Source: Colletes latitarsis (lineage: Eukaryota > Arthropoda > Insecta > Hymenoptera > Colletidae). Taken from it: a stretch of 64,000 bases of DNA. Location of the stretch: assembly GCF_051014445.1 (NCBI RefSeq), contig NW_027488370.1:1054001-1118000 (forward strand), written 5' to 3'. The position numbers were made by a program, and so were the translations under genes. Of the stretch, positions 60,301 to 64,000 are shown one piece after another; positions within the stretch are counted from its first letter, which is position 1; every line of letters starts with the position of its first letter. The notes beneath the pieces were generated by a model, which saw nothing but the letters and a program-made list of their open reading frames with translations, did not search any database and had not been told where the DNA came from.

Positions 60301-63220
60301 TGGATTCGATCAATATTTTAGAGGATAACGCAAGTTAGGTCTGGGATAGGTCTAGGATATGCCCTAATCAGGCTCTTACTTTCGCATATTTCTCATACTT
60401 CATGGCTAGATCCTGGCCTATTTCTGGATTGGATCACGTAATAAAGTGGTACCACATTGAAACATTCAATGAAACCTCGTCTGGATAAATATTTTAGAGG
60501 GTAACGCATCTTAGGTCTGGGTTAGGTCTAAGATTTGCCCTCATCAGGCTCACAGTTTCGCGTTTTTCACATACTTGTTGAACAGATCCTGGGTTTTTTC
60601 TGGTTTGGATCACGAAGTAGTGTGGTACCACACTGAAACAGTCAATGAAACCTGGTTTGGATCAATATTTTAGAGGATAACGCATGTTAGGTCTAGGTTA
60701 GGTCTGGGATTTGCTCTCATCAGGCTCATTCATTCGCATATTTCTCATACTTGATGGCTAGATCCTGGGCTTTTTCTGGATTGCATCACGTAGTAATGTA
60801 GTACCACACTGAAACAGACAATGAAACCTGGTTTCCATCAATATTTTAGAGGACAACGCATGTTAGGTCTAGGTAAGGCCTGAGATTTTCACTGATCGGA
60901 CTCATACTTTCGCATTCTTCACATACTTCTTGAACGGATCCTGGGTTTTTTCTGGTTTGGATCACGTAGTAATGTGGTACCACACTGAAGCGGTCAATTA
61001 AATCTGGTTTCGATCAATATTTTAGAGAATAATTCATGTTAGGTCAAAGTTAGGTCTGGGATTTGCCCTCATCAAGCTCATTCTTTCGCATATTTCTCAA
61101 ACTTGATGGCTAGATCCAGGGCTTTTTCAGTATTGCATCACGTAGTAATGTGGTACCACACTGAAACATTCAATTAAACCTGGTCTTGACAAATATTTTA
61201 GAGGCTAACGCATGTTAGGTCTGGGTTAGGTCTAGGATTTGCCCTCATCAGGCTCATACTTTCGCATATTTCTCATACTTCATGGCTACATCCTGGGCTT
61301 TTTCTGGATTGCATCACGTAGTAGTGTGGTACCACACTGAAACAGTCCATTATACCTGGTTTGGATCAATATTTTAGAGGACAACGCATGTTAGGTCTAG
61401 GTAAGGCCTGAGATTTTCACTGATCGGACTCATACTTTCGCATTCTTCACATACTTCTTGAACGGATCCTGGGTTTTTTCTGGTTTGGATCAGGTAGTAA
61501 TGTGGAACCACACTGAAACAGTCGATTAAACCTGGTTTCGATCAATATTTTAGAGGATAACGCAAGTTAAGTCTGGGATTGGTCTGGGATTAGACCTCAT
61601 CAGACTCATACTTTCGCACACGTCACATACTCGTTGAACAGATCCTGGGTTATTTTCTGGTTTGGATCATATAGTAATGTGGTACCACACTGAAACAGAC
61701 GATTAAACCAGGTTTCGATCAATATTTTTGAGGATAACGCATGTTAGGTCTAGGTTAGGCCTGGGATTTTCACTCATCAGACTCATACCTTCGCATTCTT
61801 CACATACTTGTTGAACGGATCCTGGGTTTTTTCTGGTTTGGATCACGTAGTAATGTGGGACCACACTGAAACAGTCAATTAAACCTCGTTTCGATCAATA
61901 TTTTAGAGAATAATTCATGTTAGGTCTAGGTCAGGTCTGGGATTTGCTGTCATCAGGCTCATTCTTTCGCATATTTCTCATACTTGATGGCTAGATCCTG
62001 GGCTTTTTCTGGATTGCATCACGTAGTAACGAAGTACAACACTGAAACAGTCAATTAACCCTGGTTTCCATCAATATCGTAGAGGACAACGCAAGTTAGG
62101 TCTGGGATATGTCTGGGATTTGCCCTCATCAGGCTCATACTTTCGCGTTTTTCACATACTTGTTGAACAGATCCTGGGTTTTTTCTGGTTTGGATCACGT
62201 AGTAGTGTGGTACCACGCTGAAACAGTCCATTAAACCTGGTTTGGATCAATATTTTAGAGGATAACCCATGTTAGGTCTAGGTTAGGCCTGGGATTTTCA
62301 CTCATCAGACTCATACCTTCGCATTCTTCACATACTTGATGGCTAGATCCTGGTTTTTTTCTGGTTTGGATCACGTAGTAATGTGGTACCACACTGAAAC
62401 AGTCGATTAAACCTGGTTTCGATCAATATTTTAGAGGATAACGCAAGTTAAGTCAGGGAATGGTCTGGGATTTGACCTCATCAGACTCATACTTTCGCAC
62501 ACTTCACATACTCGTTGAACGGATCCTGGGTTATTTTCTGGTTTGGATCACATAGTAATGTGGTACCACACTGAAACAGTCGATTAAACCAGGTTTCGAC
62601 CAATTTTTTTCAGGATAACGCATGTTAGGTCTAGGTTAGGTCTGGGATTTTCACTCATCAGACTCATACTTTCGCATTCTTCACATACTTGTTGAACGGA
62701 TCCTGGGTTTTTTCTGGTTTGGATCACGTAGTAATGTGGGACCACACTGAAACAGTCAATTAAACCTGGTTTCGATCAATATTTTAGAGAATAATTCATG
62801 TTAGGTCTAGGTTAGGCCTGGGATTTGCCCTCGTCAGGCTCATACTTTCGCATATTTCTCATACTTCATGGCTAGATCCTGGGCTATTTCTGGATTGGAT
62901 CACGTAGTAATGTGGTACCACACTGAAACTGTCAATTAAACCTGGTTTCGATCAATATTTTAGAGGATAACGCAAGTTAGGTCTGGGATATGTCTGGGAT
63001 TTGCCCTCATCAGGCTCATACTTTCGCGTTTTTCACACACTTGTTGAACAGATCCTGGGTTTTTTCTGGTTTGGATCACGTAGTAGTGTGGTACCACGCT
63101 TAAACAGTCCATTAAACCTGGTCTCGCTCAATATTTTAGAGGATAACGCATGTAAGGTCTAGGTTAGGTCTGGGATTTGCTCTCATCAGGCTCATTCTTT
63201 CGCATATTTCTCATACTTGA
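57155..63220. repeat. ~8.6-8.8-kb SF1 block, copy 2 (partial)
   Basis: Follows copy 1 in the same order from 48,521 to about 54,410. In 60,310-63,160 against 51,500-54,350 I noticed only a handful of changes, e.g. TTTACAGTATT/TTTTCAGTATT, ATCTTAGAGG/ATCGTAGAGG and TTTGAGGATAACG/TTTCAGGATAACG. It has one extra monomer at about 59,820-59,995. The match weakens after 63,220, so the last third of the unit is missing or replaced. Confidence 0.83.
59820..59995. repeat. Extra monomer in copy 2 of the large block
   Basis: The offset between the two block copies changes from 8,634 to 8,810, a gain of 176 bp, across this monomer. It carries GGTCAATTAAACTTCG and GATCAAAATTTTAG, absent from the matching place near 51,180, and otherwise resembles its left neighbour. 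Confidence 0.7.
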
Positions 63221-64000
63221 TGGCTAGGTCCTGGGTTTTTTCTGGTTTGGATCACGTAGTAATGTGGTACCACACTGAAACAGTCGATTATACCTGGTTT
63301 CGATCAATATTTTAGAGGATAACGCAAGTTAAGTCTGGGAATGGTCTGGGATTTGACCTCATCAGACTCATACTTTCGCATTCTTCACATACTTGTTGAA
63401 CGGATCCTGGGTTTTTTCTGGTTTAGATCACGTAGTAATGTGGTACCACACTGAAACAGTCGATTAAACCAGGTTTCGATCAATATTTTTGAGGATAACG
63501 CATGTTAGGTCTAGGTTAGGCCTGGGATTTGACCTCATCAGACTCATACTTTCGCATTCTTCACATACTTGTTGAACGGATCCTGGATTTTTTCTGGTTT
63601 GGATCACGTAGTAATGTGGTACCACACTGAAACAGTCGATTAAACCTGGTTTCGATCAATATTTTAGAGGATAACGCAAGCTAGGTCTGGGATAGGTCTG
63701 GGATTTGACCTCATCAGATTCATACTTTCGCACATTTCACATACTCCTTGAACAGATCCTGGGTTATTTTCTGGTTTGGATCACATAGTAATGTGGTACC
63801 ACACTGAAACAGTCGATTAAACCAGGTTTCGATCTATATTTTAGAGGATAACGCATGTTAGGTCTGGGATAGGTCTGGGATTTGCTCTCATCAGGCTGAT
63901 TCTTTCGCATATTTCTCATACTTCATGGCTAGATCCTGGGCTGTTTCTGGATTGTATCACGTAGTAATGGGGTACCACGCTGAAACAGCCAATTAAACCT
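63221..64000. repeat. SF1 segment at the right edge
   Basis: SF1 monomers in an order not matching the continuation of the large block (54,410 onward). Local marks are GTCGATTATACCTGG near 63,285 and a TTTAGATCACG variant near 63,423. The array continues past the window end. Confidence 0.75.

Larger units (their letters stand above)
1..64000. repeat. Satellite DNA array, ~176-bp monomer, all head to tail
   Basis: Every part of the window is a variant of one monomer. Landmarks such as TCACGTAGTAATGTGG, AATATTTTAGAGGATAACGC, GGTCTGGGATTTG and AGATCCTGGG recur at steps of 176 bp, or multiples of 176 give or take a few bases, always in the same order and strand. A typical SF1 monomer that I counted is about 42% G+C. 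I found no inversion, transposon, simple-sequence tract or unique DNA. Arrays of nucleosome-sized satellite with nested higher-order repeats are typical of eukaryotic centromeric or pericentromeric DNA; that location is inferred here. Most monomers are 176 bp; those with GGGTTATTTTCTGG are 177, those with TTCGCAACACTTC are 178, many SF2 monomers with AAACTGGTTG are 175, and one is 157. Confidence 0.97.

Noticed and set aside
1..64000. CENP-B box (core TTCGNNNNANNCGGG) on either strand
   Set aside because: I checked CGGG and CCCG occurrences in the common monomer forms and found none with the required TTCG/CGAA spacing. A full computed motif scan would be needed to rule out rare variants.
1..64000. 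Telomere-like TTAGG / TTAGGC / TTAGGT strings
   Set aside because: They lie in the 11-bp internal element, appear only once or twice per monomer and never form uninterrupted telomeric runs, so they are part of the satellite.
1..64000. CRISPR array or other prokaryotic repeat
   Set aside because: The repeats are contiguous and far too long, no unique spacers separate them, and no associated genes exist.
1..64000. tRNA, 5S rRNA or SINE-type polymerase III promoter, suggested by GGTTTCGATCAAT resembling a B box
   Set aside because: The B box GGTTCGANNCC is not matched (extra T, wrong ending), and no A box or cloverleaf is visible in the monomer.
1..64000. Known satellites such as primate alpha satellite (171 bp) or the Arabidopsis 178-bp centromere repeat
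   Set aside because: The unit length is close but the sequence does not resemble what I know of these families. I do not assign a species or family name.

Overview
The whole window is one uninterrupted head-to-tail satellite DNA array. The basic unit is about 176 bp, so roughly 360 monomers fit in 64 kb. I see no gene, RNA gene, transposable element or other unique sequence. The short open frames come from reading the monomer on either strand. A 176-bp unit is not a multiple of three, so every frame shifts at each monomer and soon closes. The pattern (nucleosome-sized monomers, several tiers of higher-order repeats, all units in one orientation, no insertions) is what eukaryotic centromeric or pericentromeric heterochromatin looks like. 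I cannot name the species. I do not recognise the monomer as primate alpha satellite or the Arabidopsis 178-bp satellite, and I see no CENP-B box core.

Two monomer subfamilies are present. Subfamily 1 (SF1) fills about 1-23,507 and 29,990-64,000; typical marks are GATCACGTAG, GTGGTACCAC, TTTCGATCAATATTTT and TCATCAGGCTCATAC. Subfamily 2 (SF2) fills about 23,508-29,989; typical marks are GATCCCGTAG, GTGGTTCCACACCG, TTGCGATTAATATTTT, CGCCGGTTATGTCTGG and TCATCTGGCTCGTAC. Chimeric monomers mark both borders.

Layout: 1-739 is a dimeric SF1 segment. 740-6,735 is a unit of about 6.0 kb (34 monomers), whose first 4.2 kb recurs at 6,736-11,465. 10,914-18,657 holds two nearly identical 3,872-bp (22-monomer) units plus the start of a third. 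19,005-23,507 is an SF1 mosaic with a 157-bp monomer made by a 19-bp deletion and a 528-bp tandem duplication. 23,901-29,702 holds three nearly identical 1,934-bp (11-monomer) SF2 units. 29,990-47,630 is an SF1 mosaic of repeated blocks at offsets of 4.2-4.6 kb and 7.2-7.6 kb. 47,631-64,000 is dominated by a block of about 8.6-8.8 kb (49-50 monomers) present almost twice.

The array records its own history: monomer and dimer copy changes, loss or gain of an 11-bp internal unit, conversion-like patches and kilobase-scale unequal exchange. The most notable functional candidate is a 12-16 bp perfect palindrome centred on GGTACC in most SF1 monomers and degraded in SF2. Boundaries and mismatch comparisons were made by eye, so edges may be off by tens of bases or, in mosaics, by about a monomer.
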